A DNA stretch of 34,746 nt, taken from JBBDMU01 sp040878115. GTDB taxonomy: Bacteria; Bacteroidota; Rhodothermia; Balneolales; Natronogracilivirgulaceae. How positions within the stretch are numbered: the first letter of the stretch is position 1; each line of letters starts with the position of its first letter. The notes under the pieces are model-generated. The model was not told where the DNA came from, ran no database searches, and saw nothing but the letters and a program-made list of their open reading frames with translations. The DNA lies in contig JBBDMV010000033.1 of the NCBI GenBank assembly GCA_040878115.1, positions 1-34,746 on the forward strand, read 5' to 3'. Below are positions 1 through 8,960 of the stretch, piece after piece. Made by a program: the position numbers and the translations under genes.

Positions 1-2855
1 AGCTTTTTAAAGTAGCAAAAGAATTTAATGTATCTACAGCATCGATTGTAGATAGTTTGGGAAATGAAGGCTTTGAAGCCACTAATAAGCCCAACTTCAG
101 CATCACGCCCGAGATGTACGAGGCGCTGGAATCGGTATATCGAGAAGACAAAGAACGAAGCCAGGAACACGTTCTGGCGAAAGAGCAGTACGAAGAACGA
201 AGAAACAGCAACCGGACTTCCCGTGATTCCGTAAATATAGATAGCCTGCTTGATCCCATTGATGATCTGCAGCCAAAGGATGGTCCTGGCGAAGATTTTC
301 TAATTGAACCTGAAGCCGATTCAGGTAGTGAGGAAAAAGAAGTTGAAGAAACACCCGAAGAACCGGTGGAACAAGAAGAAACCAAAGAACCGGAACCTGT
401 TGAAGCAGAAGTGCAAGAAGAAGTAAAAGAAGCGGTGAAGGAAGAGGATGGGGACGAAGAAGAAGTTATAGAAATAGATGAAGAAGCTGAAGAAGAAACG
501 GCTGTCGATTCTGGAGACGAAGAAATTCTTGTTCCTGATGAAGAAGAGCTTGAAACTGAGGAAGAACCCGAACCAGCCCTTACAAAAGAGGAGCCGGAGG
601 AAAGCGAAGTAGATGAGGAGGTTGAAGAAGCTCCCGAGAATGTTGAACCTCAAAGAGTAGGTCGTCGCAAGAAACTTACCGGTACCAGAGTGCTTGGTAC
701 TATGAATGTGGCTAAAGCTGAGAAGAAGGGTAAAAAGAAGAAACCCAAGCCTGAGAAAAATGTTGAAGATCCCGAAGTAGCCGGTCTTAAGAAAGGGACG
801 GAAGAAGAAAAGCCTAAAAAGAAAAAGATCAAAACTAAACGGGTTGCTGATGGTGAAAAAAGCGAAACTTCGGATGATAAAACCTCTGTTAAGAAAAAGA
901 AAAAACGTATAAAAGGCAGGGGCAAAGGCAAGGTAGACGAGGCTGATGTAGAAACCAAAATGAGGGAGACGCTTGCGGAGATTCAATCTGGAGGCGGTAA
1001 AAAACGCCAGAAGCGACGACGGCAGAAGCGGGATGAAATGGCCGCCGAGCGTGATAAGCAAGCTGAATTAACAGAACAGGACCAAACGATACTTGAGGTT
1101 TCTGAATTTATAACGGTTAGTGATTTTGCAGATCTTTTGGAAGTTAACCCGACCGAGATCATCACTCACTGCATGAACCTTGGCATGGTGGTATCCATCA
1201 ACCAACGACTGGAAGCCGGTACACTTGAACTGCTAGCAGAAGAATATGATCGTGAAGTCCGTTTTGTGGAAGCCGAAGATCTCACCGTAGAGATTGAAGA
1301 AGAAGAAGATTTGCCGGAAGACATGGAAACCCGTGCTCCTGTTGTTACCGTTATGGGCCACGTAGATCACGGCAAAACATCCCTGCTGGATTATATCAGG
1401 AAAACACACGTTACGGCTGGTGAAGCCGGAGGGATTACCCAGCATATTGGTGCTTATTCGGTTGTACTTGAAGATAAGCGAAAAATTACTTTTCTCGATA
1501 CTCCGGGTCACGAAGCTTTTACGGCCATGCGTGCCCGTGGTGCCTTAGTAACGGACCTTGTAATTCTGGTTGTTGCCGCTGACGATTCAGTTATGCCCCA
1601 GACTATTGAAGCCATTAATCACGCTCAGGCTGGTGGAGTATCTATTGTAGTTGCCATTAACAAAATGGATAAAGAAGGCGCTAACCCCGAAAAAATCAAG
1701 AAACAACTCTCCGACCACAACGTGATTGTTGAAGAGTGGGGTGGTAAAGCGCAATGCGCTGAACTTTCAGCTGAAACCGGTGAAGGTATAGACCAGTTGC
1801 TTGAGAAGGTTCTTATTGAAGCTGAGTTGATGGAGTTAAAAGCCAATCCCGATAGAAAAGCTTCCGGAATCGTGTTGGAAACAAAAGTCGATAAAGGAAA
1901 AGGGGTTGTAGCTAATATCCTGGTCCAAAAGGGAACTCTTAAAGTTGGCGATCCTTTTGTAGCCGGCCATTATTATGGGCGTATACGCGCCATGGAAGAT
2001 ATTTTGGGTAAACGGCTTGATGAGGTTGGTCCTGCTACACCGGCACAAATTACCGGCTTTGACGGAATGCCTCAGGCCGGTGATAAAATGGTTGTTACGG
2101 TTGATGAAAAATCAGCTAAAAATGTTGCTACCCAGCGCCAGCAAATCAGACGAGAGCAGAACCTTAGAAGAGTTAAGCATCCAACGCTCGAAGATGTATC
2201 ACGTCGTATGGCTATGGGCGCAATCGCAGAATTGAACCTGATCATAAAAGGGGATATGGATGGTTCCATTGAAGCCCTTTCCGGGTCATTGCAAAAATTG
2301 AGCAATGAAGAAGTTAAGGTCAAGATCATCCATACCGGCATCGGTGCGATATCAGAATCTGATGTGCTGCTTGCGTCTGCATCCGAGGCTATCATTATTG
2401 GCTTTCAGGTCAGACCTTCCTCGCAGGCACGTAAACTAGCCGAACGGGAAGAAATTGATATCCGCTTATTCAGTGTCATTTATGACGCCGTTGATGCTGT
2501 ACATGATGCCCTTGAAGGCTTATTAAATCCTGAGTTGAATGAGAAGATTACTTCTACAGTTGATATCAGAGATACTTTCAAGGTACCTGGGGTCGGGACC
2601 ATTGCGGGTTGTTATGTAACCGAAGGCAAGATTACCAGAAACGATAAGGTTCGCCTCATTCGTGATGGGATTGTGATATATGACGGTGAAATCACATCCC
2701 TTAAACGATTCAAAGATGATGTTAAAGAAGTGGCCACCGGCTATGAATGTGGTATTGGCATCAAAAACTACAATGACATTAAGGTTGGCGATCAGGTTGA
2801 AGGTTATATGATAACAGAAACCAAGAGAAAACTAGTAAATGAGCCGACAGCATGA
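1..2855 (+). CDS. infB: Translation initiation factor IF-2, 5'-truncated by window edge
   Basis: GTPase that delivers initiator fMet-tRNA to the 30S subunit and promotes 50S joining. The frame is open to the left edge, and codons 3-56 encode LFKVAKEFNVSTASIVDSL, the conserved IF2 N-terminal domain, so the real start lies upstream of the window and the TTG at 57 is not the start. Numbering residues from that TTG, there is a long low-complexity Glu/Lys-rich linker (about 60-340), a second IF2_N module (about 350-395), then the G domain with GHVDHGKT at 434-441, DTPGHEA at 481-487 and NKMD at 535-538, followed by the C-terminal beta-barrel and fMet-tRNA-binding domains. The stop overlaps the rbfA start as ATGA, which indicates translational coupling. 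Identification is secure; only the first residues are missing. Confidence 0.98.
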   Translation, partial: LFKVAKEFNVSTASIVDSLGNEGFEATNKPNFSITPEMYEALESVYREDKERSQEHVLAKEQYEERRNSNRTSRDSVNIDSLLDPIDDLQPKDGPGEDFLIEPEADSGSEEKEVEETPEEPVEQEETKEPEPVEAEVQEEVKEAVKEEDGDEEEVIEIDEEAEEETAVDSGDEEILVPDEEELETEEEPEPALTKEEPEESEVDEEVEEAPENVEPQRVGRRKKLTGTRVLGTMNVAKAEKKGKKKKPKPEKNVEDPEVAGLKKGTEEEKPKKKKIKTKRVADGEKSETSDDKTSVKKKKKRIKGRGKGKVDEADVETKMRETLAEIQSGGGKKRQKRRRQKRDEMAAERDKQAELTEQDQTILEVSEFITVSDFADLLEVNPTEIITHCMNLGMVVSINQRLEAGTLELLAEEYDREVRFVEAEDLTVEIEEEEDLPEDMETRAPVVTVMGHVDHGKTSLLDYIRKTHVTAGEAGGITQHIGAYSVVLEDKRKITFLDTPGHEAFTAMRARGALVTDLVILVVAADDSVMPQTIEAINHAQAGGVSIVVAINKMDKEGANPEKIKKQLSDHNVIVEEWGGKAQCAELSAETGEGIDQLLEKVLIEAELMELKANPDRKASGIVLETKVDKGKGVVANILVQKGTLKVGDPFVAGHYYGRIRAMEDILGKRLDEVGPATPAQITGFDGMPQAGDKMVVTVDEKSAKNVATQRQQIRREQNLRRVKHPTLEDVSRRMAMGAIAELNLIIKGDMDGSIEALSGSLQKLSNEEVKVKIIHTGIGAISESDVLLASASEAIIIGFQVRPSSQARKLAEREEIDIRLFSVIYDAVDAVHDALEGLLNPELNEKITSTVDIRDTFKVPGVGTIAGCYVTEGKITRNDKVRLIRDGIVIYDGEITSLKRFKDDVKEVATGYECGIGIKNYNDIKVGDQVEGYMITETKRKLVNEPTA

Positions 2856-3202
2856 GCATAAGAACCGAACGCCTGGCTTCCTTATTGAAGGAAGATCTGG
2901 GCAAAATATTACAAAAGGATTATCAAAAAGATAATATTATCACCGTTACTTCTATTCGTGTTACCCCCGATCTCTCCATAGCTAAAGTGTACTTAAGCAT
3001 ACTGGCACCCGGCGGTGATGAACAGGAAGTATTTAATTATTTAAACGATCATAACACCGCTATACGGACCAAGCTTGCCCAACTCATTCGTCATCAGGTC
3101 CGTAAAATACCGGAGCTTCATTTTTATCTTGATGATACTGCAGAGTATGTCAACAAAATAGAGAACCTTTTTGATAAAATTAAAAAAGACAGAGAAGATT
3201 AA
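2852..3202 (+). CDS. rbfA: 30S ribosome-binding factor RbfA
   Basis: Small KH-like protein that binds immature 30S subunits and assists 16S rRNA 5'-end maturation, including cold adaptation. The 116 residues fit the family: an N-terminal RxERLASLLKEDLGKIL helix, a central strand ending KVYLSIL, and the C-terminal PELHFYLDDTAEYVNKIE segment typical of RbfA. It overlaps infB by four bases (ATGA), the classic infB-rbfA arrangement. truB starts 48 bp downstream. I see nothing unusual. Confidence 0.95.
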   Translation: MSIRTERLASLLKEDLGKILQKDYQKDNIITVTSIRVTPDLSIAKVYLSILAPGGDEQEVFNYLNDHNTAIRTKLAQLIRHQVRKIPELHFYLDDTAEYVNKIENLFDKIKKDRED

Positions 3203-3250
3203 TTATGGAGATAAGCAGCTTTAGCTGTCAGTGTTTTATACGTTAAATCT

Positions 3251-4006
3251 ATGGCATCTCCAATACCTTTAGACCTGCTTCCCGTATTTAGTAAAGAAAA
3301 CCTTCCGGATGGAAAAGACGATTTCGCATCCGGAAGCGTATTTCTCATCAATAAGCCCAAAGGCTGGTCCAGCTTCAGAGTAGTGGGCTTTTTGAGAAAA
3401 ACAATTGGCATCAAGAAAATTGGCCATGCCGGTACACTTGACCCTATGGCAACAGGGTTGCTGATACTGTGCACGGGTAAGGCAACCAAATCTATTAGCC
3501 AGATACAGGACCAATATAAAGGGTATCGGGCAAAAGTCACCTTCGGCACATCCACGCCCAGCTATGATGCTGAAACAGAACCTGATCAAGAGGCTCCTTT
3601 TTCTCATATTAATCAAGAGTTGATCCAATCGGTAATCGATGATAGATTTACAGGCACGATAGAACAGATTGCTCCTATGTATTCTGCCGTAAAACATCAG
3701 GGGAAGCGTTTGTATACATTGGCCCGTAAAGGTCTTGAGGTTGTACGAAAGCCAAGGACAGTGACTATTTATGAGAATGTGGTTAAAGAGTTTGAAACCC
3801 CAGAACTGATTCTTGACGTTACGTGCAGTAAGGGAACATACATAAGAACACTAGCGCATGATCTGGGCCTGGCCCTCGGTTCAAGGGCCCATTTAAGTGG
3901 ATTAATTAGAACCGGCATTGGGGAATTTAGCCATGGAGCTGCACTTGATGTGACCGATATCATTCATATATTTAATTGCGATGACACAATTGACTTATCT
4001 GCATGA
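3251..4006 (+). CDS. truB: tRNA pseudouridine(55) synthase TruB
   Basis: Isomerises U55 to pseudouridine in the T-loop of tRNAs. The catalytic motif GHAGTLDPMATG is present with the nucleophilic Asp at residue 64, preceded by the INKPKGWSSF motif. At 251 residues it is the short form: longer homologues such as that of E. coli (about 314 residues) have an extended C-terminal PUA region. The C-terminal motif SKGTYIRTLAHDLG is present. No clear Shine-Dalgarno sequence precedes the ATG, and some residues before VFLINKPKG are poorly constrained. The last 26 bp overlap ribF, so the two are probably cotranslated. Confidence 0.95.
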   Translation: MASPIPLDLLPVFSKENLPDGKDDFASGSVFLINKPKGWSSFRVVGFLRKTIGIKKIGHAGTLDPMATGLLILCTGKATKSISQIQDQYKGYRAKVTFGTSTPSYDAETEPDQEAPFSHINQELIQSVIDDRFTGTIEQIAPMYSAVKHQGKRLYTLARKGLEVVRKPRTVTIYENVVKEFETPELILDVTCSKGTYIRTLAHDLGLALGSRAHLSGLIRTGIGEFSHGAALDVTDIIHIFNCDDTIDLSA

Positions 4007-4904
4007 AGTAAAGCGAAATCCTGCATCAGTAGTGACGGTGGGGACCTTTGACGGTGTTCATAAAGGGCACAAGAGCTTGATATCCAGAGTCGTTGAAAAA
4101 GCCCGTAAACGAAATGCCCGAAGTGTTGTAGTCAGTTTTGACCCTCATCCGCGTGAAATAATTGATCCTGATTTTAGTACTAAATTGTTGACTACCCTTG
4201 AAGAAAGACGTAAAATTATGGGTGATCTCGGGGTTGATCTTCTTGTAGTAATTCCATTCAACCGAGACTTTTCGTTGCTCAGTTCAGAAGAGTTTATTAA
4301 GGATGTTATTTATGATAAGATCGGATTGATGGAATTTGTAATTGGCTACGACCACCAGTTTGGAAGAAACAGAGAAGGGGGTATATCAACAGTTACAGCT
4401 CTTGGTAAAGAACTTGGTTTTGATGTCCATATCGTACAGGCGCAGGAAATACATAAAGTTACTGTTAGCAGCTCAACGGTCAGAAATACACTTGAAGAAA
4501 AAGGTAATATACAGCTAGTCCGCCAGTTTCTGGGAAGGCCTTATAGGATAACAGGTATGGTAATACACGGTGAGAAACGAGGAAGGCTCCTTGGTTATCC
4601 AACAGCCAATGTTAAAGTTGATCATCCACAAAAGATCATCCCGAAGAACGGTGTATATGCTGTTGATCTTTGCATTGAAGAAAAAAAATATCGTGGAATG
4701 ATGAATATTGGCGTTCGGCCAACGTTTACAGAGGAAGAGAGAACACTTGAGGTAAATATCTTTGACTTTGATCAGGATGTTTATGGAAAATCTATTGACA
4801 TTTTGTTTTTGGACCGCATCAGGGACGAAAGAAAGTTTTCAGGTGTGGAAGAGCTTATCGCACAATTAGAAAATGATAAGATTTCTTGTTCAAGGGCGGA
4901 ATAA
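3981..4904 (+). CDS. ribF: Bifunctional riboflavin kinase/FAD synthetase RibF
   Basis: Makes FMN from riboflavin and then FAD from FMN. The N-terminal FMN adenylyltransferase domain carries GTFDGVHKGH (residues 21-30, the HxGH nucleotidyltransferase signature), GYDHQFGRNREGG and SSSTVRN. The C-terminal flavokinase domain starts near residue 180 with GRPYRITGMVIHGEKRG and continues with GYPTANV. The length of 307 is normal for the fused enzyme. Its start lies inside the end of truB (26-bp overlap). The infB-rbfA-truB-ribF order is a common bacterial translation operon, and rpsO follows after 73 bp. Confidence 0.96.
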   Translation: MTQLTYLHEVKRNPASVVTVGTFDGVHKGHKSLISRVVEKARKRNARSVVVSFDPHPREIIDPDFSTKLLTTLEERRKIMGDLGVDLLVVIPFNRDFSLLSSEEFIKDVIYDKIGLMEFVIGYDHQFGRNREGGISTVTALGKELGFDVHIVQAQEIHKVTVSSSTVRNTLEEKGNIQLVRQFLGRPYRITGMVIHGEKRGRLLGYPTANVKVDHPQKIIPKNGVYAVDLCIEEKKYRGMMNIGVRPTFTEEERTLEVNIFDFDQDVYGKSIDILFLDRIRDERKFSGVEELIAQLENDKISCSRAE

Positions 4905-4977
4905 AGCGTATATTTAACGCTGAAATAAAACATTAATCTACTTTAGCATAATAAAATCTAAAGCGGAGAATTACATT

Positions 4978-5247
4978 ATGAACATTACCACAGAAGAAAA
5001 AAAAGATATCTTTGGCAAATTTGGAAAAACTGATGCTGACACCGGATCACCGGAAGCTCAGATTGCTTTATTTACCGAACGTATTAATAGGTTAACCGAC
5101 CACTTAAAAATTCACAAAAAAGACCATTCTACACGTCTTGGCTTACTCAGGCTGGTAGGAAAGCGTCGGAAATTGCTCAACTATTTAATGAGCAGGGATA
5201 TTGAGGTTTACAGAAAGCTCATCAAAGAACTCGGTATCCGTAAATAA
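4978..5247 (+). CDS. rpsO: 30S ribosomal protein S15
   Basis: Primary 16S rRNA-binding protein of the 30S platform. The 89 residues are the standard S15 length, with the conserved DTGSPEAQIALFTERI and LRLVGKRRKLLNYL segments. It is one of the few genes here with a recognisable ribosome binding site (GGAGA about 9 nt before the ATG). The coding region is followed directly by a strong intrinsic terminator, so most transcription from this promoter should end before pnp. Confidence 0.97.
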   Translation: MNITTEEKKDIFGKFGKTDADTGSPEAQIALFTERINRLTDHLKIHKKDHSTRLGLLRLVGKRRKLLNYLMSRDIEVYRKLIKELGIRK

Positions 5248-5252
5248 TTTGC

Positions 5253-5290
5253 AAAAAAAAGGCACAATATTTCTATTGTGCCTTTTTTTG
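5253..5290 (+). terminator. Rho-independent terminator after rpsO
   Basis: Perfect 9-bp hairpin: GGCACAATA (5261-5269), loop TTTC (5270-5273), TATTGTGCC (5274-5282), preceded by an A-tract and followed by a run of seven T (5283-5289). The flanking A and T tracts can extend the stem, and the symmetry would let it work in either direction. It separates rpsO from pnp. Confidence 0.93.
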
Positions 5291-5296
5291 TTAAAA

Positions 5297-5325
5297 ATGG
5301 GGAATAGGCTACATCTATTCCCCAT
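5297..5325 (+). promoter_or_regulatory. Stem-loop in the pnp leader
   Basis: Perfect 11-bp inverted repeat ATGGGGAATAG (5297-5307) / CTATTCCCCAT (5315-5325) with a 7-nt loop, lying between the rpsO terminator and the pnp start. It lacks a T-tract, so it is unlikely to be a second terminator. In E. coli the pnp leader forms an RNase III-cleaved hairpin used for PNPase autoregulation; an analogous role here is inference from position only. Confidence 0.5.
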
Positions 5326-5363
5326 ACATATATATACAACAAACACGTAAAGAAAGATAGAAT

Positions 5364-7469
5364 ATGAAAGCTGATTTTAAATCAATCGAATTTGCACCTG
5401 GAAAAGAAATTTCTTTGGAAGTGGGCCGTCTGGCCAAACAAGCCAACGGCAGCGCAGTTGTACGCTTTGGAGATACAATGGTATTAGCAACTGCTGTAGC
5501 CGCAAAAGAAGCCCGTGAGGGACAGGATTTCTTTCCACTTTCGGTTGAATATAAAGAAACTTATGCCGCCGGTGGTAAATTTCCGGGTGGCTTTATAAAA
5601 AGAGAAGGTAGACCTTCCGAAAAAGAAATACTGTCGTGCCGGTTAATTGACCGTACAATTCGTCCGTTGTTTCCGGCAGGTTTTATGAACGAGACGCAAA
5701 TTATATGCCAGGTCATATCATCTGACGGAGAGAATGACGCAGATGTTCTTGCTGCAGTGGCAACATCTACAGCGTTATCCCTTTCTGATATACCATTTGG
5801 CGGCCCTATGGCCCAGGTTAGAATTGGTCGTATCGACGGTAAATATATTGTTAATCCAACCGTCAGCGAGACCTCAGAGTCTGATATTGATTTTACTATT
5901 GGCGGCACTGCAGAAAGCATATTGATGGTTGAAGGGGAGATGAAAGAGATCTCCGAATCAGAGATGATCGAAGCCATTAAAGTTGCTCACGAATCTATTA
6001 AGAAACTTTGTGAATTCCAGATCAGCCTGCGTGAGAGCTTAGGCAAGGATAAATGGGAATTAACACCAAAAGTTGCTGATCCCGAACTGGCTTCAAGAGT
6101 TAAAGAATTAATTGGTAATCGTTTTTATGATATTTCTAAAGCCGGATACTCTAAAAAAGAATATTCTGGAGCCATCGGTGAAGTAATAACTGAGATTAAA
6201 GAAACATTAGCCGAGGAGTTTGCAGGTAAAGAAGATGATATTTCCGAAGTTGCTCATGATCTTCAAAGAGAAGTACTTCGAAACATCATCCTTGATGAAA
6301 GAATTAGGATTGACGGTCGAAAACCTGAAGAAATCCGTCCAATCTGGACAGAAGCTGGTTATCTCCCCAGAGCACACGGCTCCGCTATCTTTACACGAGG
6401 TGAAACTCAATCATTGGTATCTGTCACGCTTGGCAACAAACGTGACGAACAGGCTGTAGATACCCTGTTTGATGTAGAGCCGCGTCGATTCATGTTGAAT
6501 TATAACTTCCCTCCGTTTTGTGTTGGAGAAGTAAAACGGTTTTTAGGAACCAGCCGTAGAGAAATTGGTCACGGTAATCTGGCTGAACGCGCCCTGAAGG
6601 TAATGATGCCACCGTTAGACGAATTCGATTACACCGTTCGTGTGGTATCTGATATTTTGGAATCTAATGGGTCATCATCAATGGCTTCCGTTTGCGGGGG
6701 CTCAATGGCTCTTATGGATGCCGGTGTCCCTCTTAAGAAACCAGTTGCAGGTATCGCAATGGGTATGATTGTGGGACCTGAGAATGAAGTTGTTCTCGCC
6801 GATATTCAAGGTGAAGAAGACCATATGGGCGATATGGACTTTAAAATTACCGGTACTGTGGATGGAATTACAGCTTGCCAGATGGATATTAAGGTAGCAG
6901 GCATCAGCTATGATGTAATGGAAGAAGCTTTGCTACAGGCTAAAGCCGGACGTATTCATATACTGGGGAAAATGGCTGAAAACATTTCTACTCCACGTTC
7001 TGAGCTGTCCAAGTTTGCTCCACAGTTTCTCAAAATGGAAGTTGACACCGACCAGATTGGTTCAATTATTGGCCCCGGTGGTAAAGTAATACAGGGCCTG
7101 CAGAAGGAAACCGGTACCGAAATTATCATTGAAGAAAAAGATAATAAGGGTGTTGTGACGATTATGGCAGACAGTGCTGAAAAGGCCGAATTTGCTGCTT
7201 CTAAAATCAAATCAATTACAGGCGATCTTGAAGAAGGCGCTGTGTTTACGGGAACGGTCCGGTCAATCAAAGACTACGGTGCCTTTGTTGAAATTGCACC
7301 GGGTAGAGACGGTTTGCTTCATATTTCTGAAATTGCACACGAACGCATTAATAAAGTTGAAGATGTGATGAGTGAAGGCGATCAGATTGAAGTCAAGCTT
7401 CTTAAAGTTGAACCCGGTGGAAAGCTTCGTCTTTCCAGAAAAGCTCTTCTCGAAAACGAAGAAGCTTAA
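5364..7469 (+). CDS. pnp: Polyribonucleotide nucleotidyltransferase (PNPase)
   Basis: Phosphorolytic 3'-5' exoribonuclease that also adds 3' tails, and a degradosome component in many bacteria. The 701 residues contain two RNase PH domains, with the active-site region TSRREIGHGNLAERAL and the metal-binding aspartates of DHMGDMDF (D486 and D492). Then come a KH domain with the GPGG loop at 570-573 and a C-terminal S1 domain from about residue 625 (GAVFTGTVRSIKDYGAFVEI). The order rpsO-pnp is widely conserved. The leader contains an 11-bp stem-loop, and a terminator follows the stop. Confidence 0.98.
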   Translation: MKADFKSIEFAPGKEISLEVGRLAKQANGSAVVRFGDTMVLATAVAAKEAREGQDFFPLSVEYKETYAAGGKFPGGFIKREGRPSEKEILSCRLIDRTIRPLFPAGFMNETQIICQVISSDGENDADVLAAVATSTALSLSDIPFGGPMAQVRIGRIDGKYIVNPTVSETSESDIDFTIGGTAESILMVEGEMKEISESEMIEAIKVAHESIKKLCEFQISLRESLGKDKWELTPKVADPELASRVKELIGNRFYDISKAGYSKKEYSGAIGEVITEIKETLAEEFAGKEDDISEVAHDLQREVLRNIILDERIRIDGRKPEEIRPIWTEAGYLPRAHGSAIFTRGETQSLVSVTLGNKRDEQAVDTLFDVEPRRFMLNYNFPPFCVGEVKRFLGTSRREIGHGNLAERALKVMMPPLDEFDYTVRVVSDILESNGSSSMASVCGGSMALMDAGVPLKKPVAGIAMGMIVGPENEVVLADIQGEEDHMGDMDFKITGTVDGITACQMDIKVAGISYDVMEEALLQAKAGRIHILGKMAENISTPRSELSKFAPQFLKMEVDTDQIGSIIGPGGKVIQGLQKETGTEIIIEEKDNKGVVTIMADSAEKAEFAASKIKSITGDLEEGAVFTGTVRSIKDYGAFVEIAPGRDGLLHISEIAHERINKVEDVMSEGDQIEVKLLKVEPGGKLRLSRKALLENEEA

Positions 7470-7474
7470 GTAAC

Positions 7475-7525
7475 TAAAAAAGTGAGAGGTGGAGCATAAA
7501 CGTTTTGCTTCTCACTTCTTTATTT
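7475..7525 (+). terminator. Probable terminator after pnp
   Basis: AGTGAGA (7481-7487) pairs with TCTCACT (7510-7516). An inner AGCA/TGCT pairing extends the structure around the apical loop, and a T-rich tail (TCTTTATTT) follows. The stem is interrupted, so efficiency is uncertain, but the position between pnp and the M16 peptidase fits. Confidence 0.7.
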
Positions 7526-7556
7526 CCCATCCCAGTTTTTCATTGACTCTATTTCC

Positions 7557-8813
7557 ATGAAGGAACCAAGCGAAATCAGTCGCGTCCACAAGACAACTTT
7601 ACCAAGCGGTTTACGTGTAGTAACCGAAGAAATTGATAGTGTACGCAGTCTATCAGTAGGAATTTGGATAAAAACCGGAAGTCGCCATGAAAGTGATGAA
7701 CAGGCCGGAATTACACATTTCATTGAACATATGCTGTTCAAAGGTACCGAGAAGCGTTCCGCTTACGATATCGCCCTTAGCATGGAGTCTGTCGGAGGAT
7801 ACTTAAACGCATTCACTTCTCCGGAATTTACCTGTTACTATGCACGCTGCCTTGATACCAAACTAGATACGGCCCTGGACGTACTCTCGGATATGGTTAC
7901 AAATTCCAGTTTTCCGGAAGAGGAGATCGACAAGGAGATTAAGGTCGTTCTCGAAGAAATGAAAATGTACAATGACAGTCCCGACGATTACATCTTTGAA
8001 GTTTTTAACAGCCAGATGTTTGATAAACATCCACTGGGGCGACCAATTATTGGCTTTGAAGAGACTGTTTCCAAGTTTAAAAAGGCTGATCTACAGCGCT
8101 ACATATTGAGCCGATACAGCCCTGAAAATATTATTGTATCTGTTGCCGGTAATACGCAGCACGAAAAAGTCACTGAACTTGTACAAGGTTATTTTAACGA
8201 TGATGCTAAAACGACCCCCACAGTCCCATCGGGTAACAATGGCTTGACTCCTTACATGACTAGTAATAAAGTTCTAAAAAAGCAGATTGAGCAAACTCAT
8301 TATATTCTGGGTAAAAGAGCACTATCATCTCAGGATCCGGATAGGTATAAATTGCTCATCGCCAATACGATCCTAGGCGGGGGCATGAGCTCCCGATTAC
8401 ATCAAAACGTCAGGGAAAAGTATGGTTATTGTTATTCCATTCAATCCTTTAATCAGTCTTTTAAAGACAGCGGCATGTTTGGTATCTACACCGGAACCGA
8501 TAAGCAGTATGTAGATCATGTAAAAGAACTTGTCCAGACTGAACTAAGAACTCTTCGGGAAGAGATCATTCCGGATAAAGAACTCGCTGAAGCCAAAGCA
8601 CATCTGAAAGGGAAGATGCTCTTATCCCAGGAAAGTATGAGTAACCGGATGATGCGTCTTGCCAAAAGCGAGATCTATTACGATCGTTATGTCAGCCTTG
8701 ACGAACTGGTCCAGGAGATCGATAAAGTTAGCGTTGAGGATATTCAAAAGTTCAGCAAAGAGTTTTTTAAGGAAGAAGATTTTTCTGAAACGTTGCTCTT
8801 ACCGGAAGAGTAG
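7557..8813 (+). CDS. M16 family zinc metallopeptidase (processing peptidase-like)
   Basis: Insulinase/mitochondrial-processing-peptidase family protease. The inverted zinc motif HFIEH is at residues 54-58 within GITHFIEHMLFKGT. The distal zinc-ligand glutamate lies in VLEEM (about residues 133-134), at the spacing expected for HxxEH-x(74-76)-E. The 418 residues comprise the active N-terminal M16 domain and an inactive C-terminal half, as in B. subtilis MlpA/YmxG-type proteins. Position directly downstream of pnp is also seen in other bacteria. There is no signal peptide, so it is probably cytoplasmic. Its substrate cannot be told from sequence. Confidence 0.93.
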   Translation: MKEPSEISRVHKTTLPSGLRVVTEEIDSVRSLSVGIWIKTGSRHESDEQAGITHFIEHMLFKGTEKRSAYDIALSMESVGGYLNAFTSPEFTCYYARCLDTKLDTALDVLSDMVTNSSFPEEEIDKEIKVVLEEMKMYNDSPDDYIFEVFNSQMFDKHPLGRPIIGFEETVSKFKKADLQRYILSRYSPENIIVSVAGNTQHEKVTELVQGYFNDDAKTTPTVPSGNNGLTPYMTSNKVLKKQIEQTHYILGKRALSSQDPDRYKLLIANTILGGGMSSRLHQNVREKYGYCYSIQSFNQSFKDSGMFGIYTGTDKQYVDHVKELVQTELRTLREEIIPDKELAEAKAHLKGKMLLSQESMSNRMMRLAKSEIYYDRYVSLDELVQEIDKVSVEDIQKFSKEFFKEEDFSETLLLPEE

Positions 8814-8960
8814 AGAATTAGCCCACAATTAAAGATTTTTAATAGCGGCTGCGCTTGTAAAGTACTGGAGTGATGGTTTAATTGTTCAAATATCGTCATG
8901 CAGGGGGGAACCTATCATTTATCATCATACCCTTGGTGGGTAACCAAATAATTTTCTTTT

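Noticed and set aside
57..59. TTG at 57 as the infB start
   Set aside because: The frame is open upstream and encodes the conserved IF2 N terminus, so the true start is outside the window.
321..1061. Long minus-strand frame (246 residues, Phe/Leu-rich)
   Set aside because: It is the antisense shadow of the GAA/AAA-rich infB linker; GAA-type codons read as TTC-type codons on the other strand.
8928..8942. Small hairpin TACCC-TTGGT-GGGTA before asnS
   Set aside because: Only five base pairs; no T-box or other known leader features nearby.
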